In this document: positions 14,575-14,683 of the stretch, piece by piece | Position numbering within the stretch: position 1 is the stretch's first letter | How the letters are laid out: each line of letters starts with the position of its first letter | Source of the DNA: JBHJOF01 sp050330055 | GTDB taxonomy: Bacteria > Pseudomonadota > Alphaproteobacteria > Kiloniellales > JAKSDN01 | Reading direction: 5' to 3' | DNA length: 14,683 nt | Assembly (NCBI GenBank): GCA_050330055.1 | Contig: JBHJOF010000284.1 | Coordinates: forward strand, 1 to 14,683 | The notes under the pieces: generated by a model | The model's input: the letters and a program-made list of their open reading frames with translations, nothing else | Database searches by the model: none | What the model was told of the DNA's origin: nothing | Made by a program: the position numbers and the translations under genes

Positions 14575-14683
14575 CGTCATCCCGGATGCGATGCAGCACG
14601 CAGTGCTGCTTCGCTGATCCGGGATCTGCCAGATGGAGAGCTTCGATAGCGCCAGATCCCGTGTCTGCACCGCATCACTGCGT
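14575..14683. repeat. Second intergenic repeat family: hairpin unit plus truncated inverted copy
   Basis: The first unit, 14575-14627, is one long hairpin: TCCCGGAT/ATCCGGGA outside, GCGA/TCGC in the middle and GCAGCAC/GTGCTGC at the tip with a three-base loop. A related unit in opposite orientation begins at 14654 with AGATCCCG and runs off the window with CACTGCGT at 14683, aligning base for base with the reverse complement of the first unit over 30 bases. This is an inverted pair like the other repeat family here, but of unrelated sequence. Confidence 0.75.

Larger units (their letters stand above)
14235..14683. other. Repeat-rich non-coding right end
   Basis: About 450 bases upstream of the MaoC-like gene contain no supportable gene. 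The sequence is accounted for mainly by an inverted repeat (14300-14332), the long-loop hairpin pair (14363-14525) and the start of a second repeat family (14575 onward). The remaining 14235-14299 and 14526-14574 show nothing recognisable. Confidence 0.6.

Overview
The window is high-GC chromosomal DNA, most likely from an alphaproteobacterium (Rhodospirillales or a Reyranella-like lineage is my best guess). The evidence is the gene string itself: a MaoC/PhaJ-like hydratase, ribF, ileS, lspA, a DUF3035-type lipoprotein, two M16 peptidases, pgi and mutL. All of these lie on the minus strand, and the codon use is GC-rich. No tRNA, rRNA, CRISPR array, transposase or phage structural gene is visible.

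Reading in the direction of transcription (right to left): the right end (14235-14683) is repeat-rich non-coding DNA. It is followed by the MaoC-like gene (13632-14081), a paired-hairpin repeat (13509-13586) and ribF (12421-13428). An HNH endonuclease gene of more AT-rich composition (11770-12393) sits between ribF and ileS. Next come ileS (8538-11483), lspA (8031-8510) and the lipoprotein gene (7385-8008), a compact cluster in which the signal peptidase gene is followed directly by a predicted lipoprotein. A promoter-like site then precedes two M16 genes (5791-7167 and 4406-5746). The first has the zinc-protease motif HFLEH. The second lacks it but carries the R/Y motif, so they look like the two halves of a periplasmic heterodimeric protease.

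The stretch 2537-4405 looks like an accessory insertion. It holds a GFA-family gene, the only confident plus-strand gene (3730-4140), an SRPBCC/AHSA1-like gene (2862-3335), a decayed copy of the 3' end of the neighbouring M16 gene (3534-3728) and two gaps without convincing genes. Beyond it are pgi (1220-2536), a second paired-hairpin repeat (1096-1182) and the N-terminal 349 codons of mutL, which runs off the left edge through a perfect 42-bp palindrome.

Most genes are housekeeping: flavin cofactor synthesis, isoleucyl-tRNA charging, lipoprotein maturation, envelope proteolysis, glycolysis and mismatch repair. The most unusual structure is a family of intergenic hairpin repeats, present as four head-to-head pairs. 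Its short-loop members show compensatory base changes in the stem, and long-loop members share the same stem and core. I saw no convincing new defence or biosynthetic system.
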